Positions 1 through 7,409 of a DNA stretch of 64,000 bases are shown piece after piece (the first letter of the stretch is position 1; each line of letters starts with the position of its first letter). Source of the stretch: Prevotella sp. (lineage in GTDB: Bacteria; Bacteroidota; Bacteroidia; Bacteroidales; Bacteroidaceae). The stretch covers positions 1 through 64,000 of the forward strand of contig JAGCRH010000058.1 of assembly GCA_017964785.1 (NCBI GenBank). Direction: 5' to 3'. Both the position numbers and the translations under genes were made by a program. Under the pieces are notes generated by a model, which was given only the letters and a program-made list of their open reading frames with translations, had not been told where the DNA came from and made no database searches.

Positions 1-78
1 AAAAAAGAATCCCCGGACTTCTAAGCCCGGGTATATCCTTTAAGCGGCAGGTGGAGTTCTGCTAAACTTTACGTTGGA
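1..78 (-). ncRNA. Candidate ~75-nt small RNA ending in intrinsic terminator
   Basis: Reading leftward, a well-formed promoter (separate entry) should start a transcript near 78. After a small GCAG/CTGC hairpin it ends in a GC-rich stem (CCCGGGCT with AGTCCGGG, loop TAGA, about 10-30) followed by TTCTTTTTT at the window edge. No reading frame of useful length lies between. Promoter and terminator are seen directly; that this is a stand-alone RNA is inference, and I do not recognise a family. The terminator could also serve something outside the window. Confidence 0.4.
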
Positions 79-83
79 CGCGG

Positions 84-115
84 CAAAGTTAAGCATTATT
101 TTCCATTTCTGCAAA
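84..115 (-). promoter_or_regulatory. Bacteroidetes-type promoter, leftward
   Basis: On the minus strand a TTTG -33 box (115-112) is followed after 20 nt by TAACTTTG (91-84), a full match to the Bacteroidetes TTTG-N20-TAnnTTTG promoter. It points away from the primase-helicase gene. Confidence 0.6.
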
Positions 116-160
116 TATTTGAGTGTTTTATTTTTATTTTTAACAGAAAATTTGCGGAAT

Positions 161-2989
161 ATGATAGAAATACAGAAAATTTACGATGGAACTAACAGAG
201 GAAAGGACATCGTGAAATGGCTATACCCTCAAGCAGAGGATGGAAAGAAATTCTGCATACGTGATGAGAAGACTCCGTCTGCTGTCTTATATGAATTTGA
301 TACAAAGCAGTATGGCAAGGTTTGGGGAATTACCGACTTCGGGGATGATGGATGGAAAAGCCCTATCGATCTGTTCATGGAGTTGAAGAATATGAGTCAG
401 AATCAGTTTTATGAAGCAGTACAGTTTCTTGCCCAGCAATTCAATTTATGCGAGACTGTCAGTGCCAAGAAAAATATACCTGTAGTGGATCCTCCCCGTG
501 CTGCTAATTCAGACGAGAAGGACGGTACCAGGAAATGGGAGGCAAAGGATATGGCTTCCCCAGAAGATTTGAATGTCCTGGGAAGGACGGTGAAGCAGGA
601 ACACCTCGATGCGTTAGGGTGGAAGTCTTTGACATGGGTGTCATATACGAAGGATGGAAAGACAACCGTGAGGCACTCGACAGAGAACTATCCGTTTTTC
701 GTTCGTGAGTGTATCGTTAAAGATGCTGATGGTGATAATCCTGCAGAGAAATTCTATAAGATATATGAACCTCTGAATATAGACAAGGGTTTCAGATTCC
801 ACTACTATCCATCAGGGGCAAAGCCACAGAGGTATGTCAACGGCCTCCATGAACTAAAGGCTGCATTTCGACAATTCAATGACAAGAAGCGTGAAGAGTT
901 CTATGCGAAAGATGAGAATAAGGAAAAGGCTTATGAAGATCGTAAGCTTCCTTGTGCTTTTATATGCAGCGGTGAGAGGGATTCTCTGTGCTTGCGTTCT
1001 CTGGGCTATTATCCTATTTGGTTCAACAGCGAGACATATAAGGTGAGTGATGACGAAATCACCGAAATATTTGAGTATGTCTATACCTTATATAATATAC
1101 CAGACATTGATGATACGGGAATAAAGAAAGGCAAGGATTTGGCCTTGCGTTTTATTGACCTGAAGACAATTTGGCTCCCCCTGTCATTAAGGAACTACCG
1201 AGATCATCGTGGAAATCCGAGAAAGGACTTCCGTGATTGGGTTGATTTGCATCCTCATCTCGAAGAGTTTCGTGAACTAATGAAACGTGCGAAAACTGCG
1301 AAGTTCTGGGCTGGTAGCAAAAATAAGAACAGTGAAAACCGATACTCGATAGATACGGTTAATCTGCACTACTTCCTGAAACTGAATGGCTTTTCGGCTT
1401 TAAAGGATGAAACCGATAATAAGAATGTAAAACTTATCCATATCGATGGATATATTGTCGAAGAGGTGACAGTCAGGGATGTCCGTGATTTCATACGGCG
1501 TTGGGTGGATAGCCAGGTTAACGATCATGAGGTCATGAATCTCGTGCTCAGCAGCACCAAACTCGCGATGGCTCTTGATAGTCTTCCGGAAAAAGAACTG
1601 AACTTTACTAACTCAAGTCCGACCAAGCAGACATTCTTTTTCCCGAATTACTGTGCTCTTGTATCTGGTTCAGGCATTGAATTGATAAAGCGTAAAGACT
1701 ACCGTACAGCGACATTCGTTTGGGCTGATAGGGTTATTCCGCATGATTTCTCCTATATGGATGATTTCTTTACAATTTCCCATACTGTCGATGATGAAGA
1801 TAATATCATTTTTAATCTTGATGTTAAGAATGTAGGCAGTAATGTAATGGGATACATCATCAACTGCAGTAGGCTGTATTGGAGAAAGGAAATGGAACAA
1901 CGGTTCAAGACTCCGGCAGAACGTAGGGCTTATGCTGAAAACCATAAGTTTGATTTGTTTGGCGAAGGACTTTCCGATGAAGAGATCGGTGAACAGGTGC
2001 AGAACTTTATAAACAAGGTCTTTGTAATCGGGTATATGCTGCATGGATTCAAGTCACCATCAAGGCCTTGGGCACCATTCGCAATGGATAACCGAATTGG
2101 CGAGGATTGTCAGGCTAATGGTGGCAGTGGAAAGTCTTTCTTTTTTAAACTTTTAAAAGAGGTTCTTTCAACTGTAACGATTTCGGGCAAAGATCCTAAA
2201 GTCCTTGACAATAACCATGTTTTTGAACGTGTTAAACCGTTTACACAAATGGTTGTCGTGAGTGATTGTAGTAAGCATATGGATATTGAAAGGTTTTACG
2301 ATAGTATTACTGATGGAGTGATTGTTAACCCTAAAAATTTCACGTCATACGAAATTACATTTGAGGAAGCTCCGAAATGGGCTTTCACGACTAATTATGT
2401 TCCATCTAATTTCGACCCTTCCAGTGTGAGGCGAAGCCTCTTTATGGTTTTTTCAGATTACTACCATGAGAAGACCGAGGAAAATGATTATCTGGAGAGC
2501 CGATCCATCAGGGATGATTTCGGTAAGGATCTTCTTACCTCAACATATGAAGAGTCTGATTGGAATGCTGATTTGAATTTTCTCCTTCAGTGTGAGAAGT
2601 TCTACCTCTCAACTCTGTCATTGCCAGGGATAGTCAAAATATTACCCCCAATGAAGAATATTGTAATCAGAAAGAATCTGTCTGTTATGGGTGACAGTTT
2701 CAAAGATTGGGCTGAATCGTATTTCAGCCTAAACTCTGGCCGACTCAATAAATATCTCGTTAAGGATGAAGTTTTTAACGCTTGTAAGATTTCTACTGGT
2801 ATGAACAATCTGAAAGCGATCAAATTCAAGAAGATGCTGAAAGCCTTCGTAGAGGTTACGTCATGGGTCGATGAACTCAATCCGGTTGAAATGCTTAATG
2901 ATGGAAACCGTATAAAACAACGTATGCCAGGTTATGAAGTACCAGTAGAAGTAATATATCTGAGAGCATCGGAGGCACCGTTCTTGTAG
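161..2989 (+). CDS. TOPRIM primase / SF3 helicase fusion of a mobile element
   Basis: Predicted bifunctional replication protein of 942 aa: an RNA-primer-making part fused to a superfamily 3 helicase, as in phage and plasmid replicons. The N-terminus resembles the DNA-binding lobe of DnaG-like primases (PSAVLYE, then WGITDFGDDGWKSPIDLF) but lacks the zinc cysteines. A TOPRIM-like segment follows (CSGERDSL, then DIDDTGIKKGKD). The helicase has Walker A GGSGKS at about residues 655-660, Walker B VVVSDCS, sensor-1 AFTTNY and an arginine-finger-like RRS. I chose the ATG at 161 because the in-frame extension to 74 runs through AT-rich leader and adds a non-conserved peptide. A terminator and a repeat cluster follow at once, suggesting a replication locus. 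Function is inferred from motifs. Confidence 0.8.
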   Translation: MIEIQKIYDGTNRGKDIVKWLYPQAEDGKKFCIRDEKTPSAVLYEFDTKQYGKVWGITDFGDDGWKSPIDLFMELKNMSQNQFYEAVQFLAQQFNLCETVSAKKNIPVVDPPRAANSDEKDGTRKWEAKDMASPEDLNVLGRTVKQEHLDALGWKSLTWVSYTKDGKTTVRHSTENYPFFVRECIVKDADGDNPAEKFYKIYEPLNIDKGFRFHYYPSGAKPQRYVNGLHELKAAFRQFNDKKREEFYAKDENKEKAYEDRKLPCAFICSGERDSLCLRSLGYYPIWFNSETYKVSDDEITEIFEYVYTLYNIPDIDDTGIKKGKDLALRFIDLKTIWLPLSLRNYRDHRGNPRKDFRDWVDLHPHLEEFRELMKRAKTAKFWAGSKNKNSENRYSIDTVNLHYFLKLNGFSALKDETDNKNVKLIHIDGYIVEEVTVRDVRDFIRRWVDSQVNDHEVMNLVLSSTKLAMALDSLPEKELNFTNSSPTKQTFFFPNYCALVSGSGIELIKRKDYRTATFVWADRVIPHDFSYMDDFFTISHTVDDEDNIIFNLDVKNVGSNVMGYIINCSRLYWRKEMEQRFKTPAERRAYAENHKFDLFGEGLSDEEIGEQVQNFINKVFVIGYMLHGFKSPSRPWAPFAMDNRIGEDCQANGGSGKSFFFKLLKEVLSTVTISGKDPKVLDNNHVFERVKPFTQMVVVSDCSKHMDIERFYDSITDGVIVNPKNFTSYEITFEEAPKWAFTTNYVPSNFDPSSVRRSLFMVFSDYYHEKTEENDYLESRSIRDDFGKDLLTSTYEESDWNADLNFLLQCEKFYLSTLSLPGIVKILPPMKNIVIRKNLSVMGDSFKDWAESYFSLNSGRLNKYLVKDEVFNACKISTGMNNLKAIKFKKMLKAFVEVTSWVDELNPVEMLNDGNRIKQRMPGYEVPVEVIYLRASEAPFL

Positions 2990-3010
2990 GGCTTTTATTC
3001 CTTAACTATG

Positions 3011-3036
3011 AGGCTGTCGGAAGGCGGCCTTTTTTT
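3011..3036 (+). terminator. Intrinsic terminator after primase-helicase
   Basis: AGGCTGTC pairs with GGCGGCCT (two G-U pairs) around a GGAA loop, followed by seven T. It sits 22 nt after the stop codon of the primase-helicase gene. Confidence 0.75.
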
Positions 3037-3090
3037 GTGTCTGGAAATAATACAAGATAAAAACATATCTATGGGTTTTTCTGCAAATTA

Positions 3091-3203
3091 GTTGGGAACA
3101 TTGGGAACAAACTCCAAAATACCTGTATATAAAGGGGTTTTTGCTGTTCCCAACTCTGTTCCCATGTTCCCAATTAATACAAGTTGGGAACAAAATGGGA
3201 ACA
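3091..3203 (+). repeat. TTGGGAACA repeat cluster, left copy
   Basis: Seven copies of TTGGGAACA or a one-base variant: two in direct tandem at 3092-3109, three inverted at 3145-3153, 3157-3164 and 3165-3173, and two direct at 3184-3192 and 3195-3203. The pattern (direct block, inverted block) recurs at 20.42-20.52 kb. Density and mixed orientation resemble iterons or binding sites of a replication or transposition protein. The neighbouring primase-helicase is the obvious candidate user, but that is inference. Confidence 0.75.
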
Positions 3204-3239
3204 AATATAAGGAAGAGTAGAAGAGGGAGTATTTTATAT

Positions 3240-3279
3240 TTATTAAATACGAAATATAATATTTAATAATTATTAAATA
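3240..3279 (+). repeat. TTATTAAATA sites upstream of the par-like operon
   Basis: The 10-bp word TTATTAAATA occurs at 3240-3249, inverted at 3260-3269, and direct again at 3270-3279, the last two abutting. The final copy ends one base before the -33 box of the next operon, the position of an operator or a centromere-type site. Two more exact copies follow parA at 5258-5290. Confidence 0.65.
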
Positions 3280-3280
3280 A

Positions 3281-3312
3281 TTTGCGTATATAGTTGATTT
3301 TATGTATATTTG
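3281..3312 (+). promoter_or_regulatory. Promoter of the par-like operon
   Basis: TTTG at 3281-3284, a 20-nt spacer, then TATATTTG at 3305-3312: a full Bacteroidetes promoter, 23 nt before the first start codon. The TTATTAAATA cluster touches its upstream edge, suggesting autoregulation. Confidence 0.7.
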
Positions 3313-3335
3313 CACAAAAATTTAAGAAAGATTGT

Positions 3336-3692
3336 ATGGCAATAAAAGTAAAAAGTTCAAAGCCTATCCTGACAGAGATTCCTGAATCTTTGGATTTCGG
3401 TGGGCAGGCAGAGCCGCAGACAACGGAAAACGTGATTTCCAATGAAGATGGTATGTCGTCTGCGGAGAGTGATGCATCAAAGGCATCGCCATCAAGGAGC
3501 CGACATAAGAAGGTAGATAACTGGGGACGGCCCAGGAAAGAGTTGATTAAGGGAGTGAAGGAGGTTGCGGTTACAGTGCAACTTCCTGAGACCTTGATTA
3601 AGACTCTTCGCCGGATAGGCAAGAAAGAAGGAAAGAGTATGAAGGAACTGATAGGCTCCGTTCTGATCGAGAAGTACCGTGACTATCTATAA
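3336..3692 (+). CDS. Small basic DNA-binding protein, probable RHH-type
   Basis: 118 aa starting MAIKVKSSKP. The first 75 residues are polar and low in complexity. The C-terminal 40 residues (VAVTVQLPETLIKTLRRIGK, then KSMKELIGSVLIEKY) have the beta strand plus two helices expected of a ribbon-helix-helix or DUF3408-like DNA-binding domain. It is the first gene of an operon with a NERD protein and ParA, so a centromere-binding or autorepressor role like ParG is likely; the TTATTAAATA sites next to its promoter are natural targets. I placed the start at 3336 because the upstream in-frame extension overlaps the promoter. Confidence 0.6.
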   Translation: MAIKVKSSKPILTEIPESLDFGGQAEPQTTENVISNEDGMSSAESDASKASPSRSRHKKVDNWGRPRKELIKGVKEVAVTVQLPETLIKTLRRIGKKEGKSMKELIGSVLIEKYRDYL

Positions 3693-3698
3693 AATAGG

Positions 3699-4451
3699 AT
3701 GATGGGTTATTTAATATTTGGGCTGATAGTGCTGTCGGTGCTGATATTCATTTATCGATACTACACCGTTAATGCCAGATGTGAAGAGGTCGGCCAAGAG
3801 GTGACATGGCACACATTCTGGCATAAACCTGAATTATATGAAATGATAACAACACCAGAGAGGGGTACGCCGAGCGAAAGACATCTTGTGTCCTGCCTCC
3901 TTGCGTCAGGTTTCAAACCGACGGCCGTCTATCATGATCTGATGATAGAATCCGACAACGGTAAAACGACGCAGATAGATATCGTGGTGGCCACCGATGC
4001 CGGTCTGATCATTATCGAGGTGAAGGACTTTGCTGGATGGATATTCGGAAAGGGTAACCAGGAATATTGGACGCAGGTGTCTGGATATGGGAGGTATAAG
4101 AATCGTTTCTATAATCCATTCAAACAAAACGAGGGGCACATCAAGGCATTGCGTGGACTGTCACCACAGATGGCCACCTTGCCGATGTATTCCCTTGTTG
4201 TGTTTGCCGGTGACTGTGAGTTGAAGGATGTTACCTTCATTCCGCACGACTGTTATCTGGCAACGTTTTACAGGTCTGTCTATGCCGTCTATGACATAAT
4301 AGAGTCACACCCATTAGCCCGTTACACGGACAGGTGGGAGGTGGCGAACTTACTGAAAGCTGCTGTTGACAGAGGGGGTAATATCTACCTTCAGGAGCAG
4401 CATGTTTATGATATCCATGATATGTTAGGAACTAACAGAAGGTATGAATGA
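3699..4451 (+). CDS. Membrane-anchored NERD (nuclease-related) domain protein
   Basis: 250 aa. Residues 3-22 form one transmembrane helix. The rest carries a NERD domain: ERGTPSERHLVSCLL, then QIDIVVATDAGLIIIEVKDF with the D...EVK catalytic triad of the PD-(D/E)xK nuclease fold and the usual GWIFG after it. NERD proteins are suspected DNA-processing nucleases of plasmids and mobile elements. The gene starts 7 nt after the RHH gene and precedes parA by 25 nt, so it is part of the same operon. A membrane-tethered nuclease inside a partition operon is unusual. The fold call is firm; the role is unknown. Confidence 0.7.
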   Translation: MMGYLIFGLIVLSVLIFIYRYYTVNARCEEVGQEVTWHTFWHKPELYEMITTPERGTPSERHLVSCLLASGFKPTAVYHDLMIESDNGKTTQIDIVVATDAGLIIIEVKDFAGWIFGKGNQEYWTQVSGYGRYKNRFYNPFKQNEGHIKALRGLSPQMATLPMYSLVVFAGDCELKDVTFIPHDCYLATFYRSVYAVYDIIESHPLARYTDRWEVANLLKAAVDRGGNIYLQEQHVYDIHDMLGTNRRYE

Positions 4452-4476
4452 AAATAGAAACCAATTTCAATAGAAT

Positions 4477-5244
4477 ATGAATGCAAGGAAGATAACCGTC
4501 GTTAATCACAAGGGTGGTGTCGGTAAAACAATGACCACCGCCAGTCTTGGTGCAGCTTTGGCTGTACTTGGAAAAAAAGTTCTTCTCGTAGATTCTGATA
4601 GCCAGTGCAATTTGACATCACAGTGTATTGAGGATGTCAAAGTGCCTACGTTGCATGAATATCTGAATGATGATGATATCCACATACAGCCGCAGGAAGT
4701 ATCAGAGAATCTGTTCATCATTCCAGGTTCCAGTCAGCTTGACGAAGACAATAATAACATTGTACTGTCGGTGGAGGATGATGCAGATGCTGCCACTCAT
4801 TATATTGACTCCATCCTGAAGAGGGTGGAAGATGATTATGATTACATCCTCGTTGACTCTGCGCCAGGATCTGGTGCGATGCTCGTTAATGTCATAGTTG
4901 CTGCTGATGAACTGCTTGTACCCATTGCAGATAGATTCTCAATCTCTGGAGCCAAGAAACTCACTCAGATTATCCGTGCCAACAAGAAGAGCATCAAGGG
5001 GCATTACTTGTTGACCAGACAGACCAACTATGGCCTGTATCGCCAGATAAAGGAACTTCTTACAGCACAGTCCCCGGAATCTCTCTATCATACTTCTATC
5101 AGACAGTGCGAGGATTTGAATAAGGCTTCAGCCTATCGTATGAGCATCTTCGACTATAAACCGAAGAGTAAGGGGGCCGAGGACTACATGGCCTTAGCCA
5201 AAGAAATAAGCGGTGTTTCCAAAGAAACAGATATGCCTTTCTAA
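4477..5244 (+). CDS. parA: ParA family ATPase
   Basis: 255 aa, the size of a ParA lacking an N-terminal HTH. The deviant Walker A HKGGVGKT lies at residues 11-18, the A' segment VLLVDSDSQCNLT at 35-47, and Walker B DYILVDSAPG near 125. Such ATPases position plasmids or integrative elements with a centromere-binding partner; the RHH-type protein two genes upstream fits. Two TTATTAAATA copies follow the stop codon and are candidate parS-like sites. The role in segregating a circular form of the element is inferred. Confidence 0.85.
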   Translation: MNARKITVVNHKGGVGKTMTTASLGAALAVLGKKVLLVDSDSQCNLTSQCIEDVKVPTLHEYLNDDDIHIQPQEVSENLFIIPGSSQLDEDNNNIVLSVEDDADAATHYIDSILKRVEDDYDYILVDSAPGSGAMLVNVIVAADELLVPIADRFSISGAKKLTQIIRANKKSIKGHYLLTRQTNYGLYRQIKELLTAQSPESLYHTSIRQCEDLNKASAYRMSIFDYKPKSKGAEDYMALAKEISGVSKETDMPF

Positions 5245-5257
5245 TGTTGAATCATAA

Positions 5258-5290
5258 TTATTAAATATAAATATTCTTATTTATTAAATA
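5258..5290 (+). repeat. TTATTAAATA sites downstream of parA
   Basis: Two exact direct copies at 5258-5267 and 5281-5290, 23 bp apart. They match the three copies upstream of the operon, and no promoter is visible here, which favours a centromere-like rather than purely operator function. Confidence 0.6.
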
Positions 5291-5302
5291 ATTAATTCTT
5301 GT

Positions 5303-5352
5303 AATATCTGTAAGAAAATCAGGAATTTATGTCCTATAATCTTACAGATATT
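5303..5352 (+). terminator. Hairpin between convergent parA and relaxase operons
   Basis: A perfect 13-bp inverted repeat, AATATCTGTAAGA (5303-5315) and TCTTACAGATATT (5340-5352), with an inner AGGA/TCCT pairing. It lies between convergent transcription units and probably acts as a bidirectional terminator, although the T-tract is short. The remaining 190 bp up to the next stop codon shows only a CCCCTCCC/GGAAGGGG-type hairpin near 5490-5517. Confidence 0.5.
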
Positions 5353-5538
5353 TTGTGACTTTAGCGATTCTGATAATCCTGCGGACTGCTGTACGGCCTC
5401 TTCCGGGGCAAGGCCCTGAAAGCTTCCGTGCTGGCTGTGATCGTTTGCTCGATGCCTGACCGTTTGCCAATGCAAAGGTCGATGTTAATCCCCCTCCCAG
5501 ACTCACTGGAAGGGGAAAGGATATCAACGGCTGGAATA

Positions 5539-5940
5539 TCAAACAGTCAATGGTGATTGATAGTGAGGCCTCTGAAGAAGTCCAGTGAAGTATTCCTTTT
5601 TACCAACAATTTGGATCAAAGTGGCCTCTCTGTCGCGTACAGGTATTCTTACAGTGAATAGTTTTCCCAGTCTATTACGAAAAGATTCCATGACCTCCAG
5701 ATCAAGGTATTTTTCGCTCTTTCTGAAACTCATCTGCAACAGATCCTGATTCTCAGGAGTATTACGGAACTCCGTCAGTTCTAGTTTTCCCTGACTGCAT
5801 TCCTCCATGATTACAAACACGGCAGCAATAATCTTGTAAATATCACTGCTCTTTACACCTTCAATGTTCAATTTTAGAACATTACTCTTTGCAGCACTTC
5901 TTGCTGTACTCTTCTTAACGGAAATTTTTTCGTCTACCAT
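5539..5940 (-). CDS. Hypothetical protein, last gene of the relaxase operon
   Basis: 133 aa, not recognised. The first 20 residues are basic (KKSTARSAAK). The rest looks like a compact alpha/beta protein (NVLKLNIEGVKSSDIYKIIA, ending in VRIPVRDREATLIQIVGKKE). It starts 24 nt after the stop of the first MobV gene and reads the same way, so it is very likely co-transcribed and may be an accessory mobilization or regulatory factor. No catalytic motif is visible. Confidence 0.6.
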   Translation of the reverse strand: MVDEKISVKKSTARSAAKSNVLKLNIEGVKSSDIYKIIAAVFVIMEECSQGKLELTEFRNTPENQDLLQMSFRKSEKYLDLEVMESFRNRLGKLFTVRIPVRDREATLIQIVGKKEYFTGLLQRPHYQSPLTV

Positions 5941-5963
5941 AATAAAACCATTTAAATGAAAAA

Positions 5964-7364
5964 CTATCTCTTACCTGATCGAGTTACCGCCTCCATTGCA
6001 AGCATGAAGCATCTCTCTCGCCAGGACTCATTGCTTTCATCAATTCCACATTGCCAATTGTCAGGGATATGCAGTGTTTTCTCATGTCTCTTGGCATACT
6101 GTACCGCGTACTCATTATAACCATTGAATAAAAGTGATGCGATTGTAATTATATTCTCATCTAGAAAATCAACACTATCATCCAATAACAGTTGAAAGGT
6201 TTTCTTACACAATTTCCTTTTATCATCAGGTAGGAAGGCAAGGAATCTACGCCTGGCTTCTGCCCTTGTTTTAGCATCCTTTATTCTCTCATTGAAAATA
6301 AAAGCCTTCATGTCCCTCAAAGTCTTGTCATCAGGAGATAGGTTCTCGCCGTTTAGAATCCAATCATAATCCTTTATAGTGTTGTTTATTATTCTAAGAG
6401 ATTTTTCCTTTTCGGACAACAGCGCTTCTTCTTTCTTCAATTCCTCTTCAGCCTTTTCAAGACTCTGTTTCTTCTCGTTTATCTTAATCTGGAGGTCTTC
6501 ATCATAATCGCCTATCCTTTTTTCGAGATTGCCAATCATGGTGTTGAGACTCTTTATTTTTATCTCCGTCTGATGGTAACGATATAAAAGTCCGTTATAT
6601 TCATTGTCAAGGGCCTTCTTCTGTTCATTCAACTGAGCCACCTCCTTCACTGCAACTTCCTTATCATATTCGGTGATAACAGGACGGCCACCATGGAGTG
6701 GTTTTCTTTTTCCTCTCTCCAGACCATATTGCCTATTGACTTCGGCAATTTCATCATTAAGCTGGTACATATAGTCCCTGTACTCGCGTTTGTTTCGTCC
6801 TGAGAAAACCCAATTCCATGAGAATTTCCCGATAGATGAAACCGGAAGGACTATACAGTGAGCATCGGGAGTGTGTTCGTCACAATGAACGACAAAGGCC
6901 ACTATATTGTCTTCTCCGTATTTGTTGACCATAAAACGATAAATGTCAACAGCCCACATCTCTATTAAGCCTTCACGTTTTACAAAACTGTTGTCCTCAT
7001 CATACCCCCATTTTATCGGTTGAGTGCCATAAGCCATCTTCCTCATGGTTTCTTTGGAACCAGAGAACTCAAAAAGGGCAACTATACGGCGGTCCGGACT
7101 CTCTTTGTGAAGATTTGGGTTCATGACATTTCTCTTCTTGAGGTTTTCCCTGATCCTGCAAGGTATGGACATCTTCTTGTTGAGGGGTATTATGACACCA
7201 TGTCCTATAATCTCGAAATTAAGACGATCCTGAGTAGGATTACATTTATCCCTCCACTCCTTATTCGCCTGATTATTCTTGGATACCCTAAGAATTTCAT
7301 TGGAGCGTTTAAGCTCGAACTTTTTCAGAGCCTTGACATCAAAAACTTGATATTGTATATCCAT
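5964..7364 (-). CDS. MobV-family relaxase paralogue with altered active site
   Basis: 466 aa related to MobV (Mob_Pre) relaxases that nick an oriT for conjugal transfer. The family segments NPTQDRLNFE (residues 42-51) and HCDEHTPDAH (160-169) are present, followed by a long coiled coil (about 230-340). Compared with the neighbouring paralogue, two expected histidines are changed: the motif I position reads EILR instead of EHLR, and the HUH motif reads TPDAH instead of TPHIH. It may therefore not bind metal normally and could be a structural partner. Its C-terminal domain (SLLFNGYNEYAVQYAKRH) matches the paralogue, indicating duplication. Confidence 0.75.
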   Translation of the reverse strand: MDIQYQVFDVKALKKFELKRSNEILRVSKNNQANKEWRDKCNPTQDRLNFEIIGHGVIIPLNKKMSIPCRIRENLKKRNVMNPNLHKESPDRRIVALFEFSGSKETMRKMAYGTQPIKWGYDEDNSFVKREGLIEMWAVDIYRFMVNKYGEDNIVAFVVHCDEHTPDAHCIVLPVSSIGKFSWNWVFSGRNKREYRDYMYQLNDEIAEVNRQYGLERGKRKPLHGGRPVITEYDKEVAVKEVAQLNEQKKALDNEYNGLLYRYHQTEIKIKSLNTMIGNLEKRIGDYDEDLQIKINEKKQSLEKAEEELKKEEALLSEKEKSLRIINNTIKDYDWILNGENLSPDDKTLRDMKAFIFNERIKDAKTRAEARRRFLAFLPDDKRKLCKKTFQLLLDDSVDFLDENIITIASLLFNGYNEYAVQYAKRHEKTLHIPDNWQCGIDESNESWRERCFMLAMEAVTRSGKR

Positions 7365-7409
7365 GACCTACCATTTAATTGCGTAACATGTAATTAATGT
7401 CTGTAACTA

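Noticed and set aside
3091..3203. CRISPR array
   Set aside because: The 9-bp units are too short, irregularly spaced and in both orientations; no cas genes.
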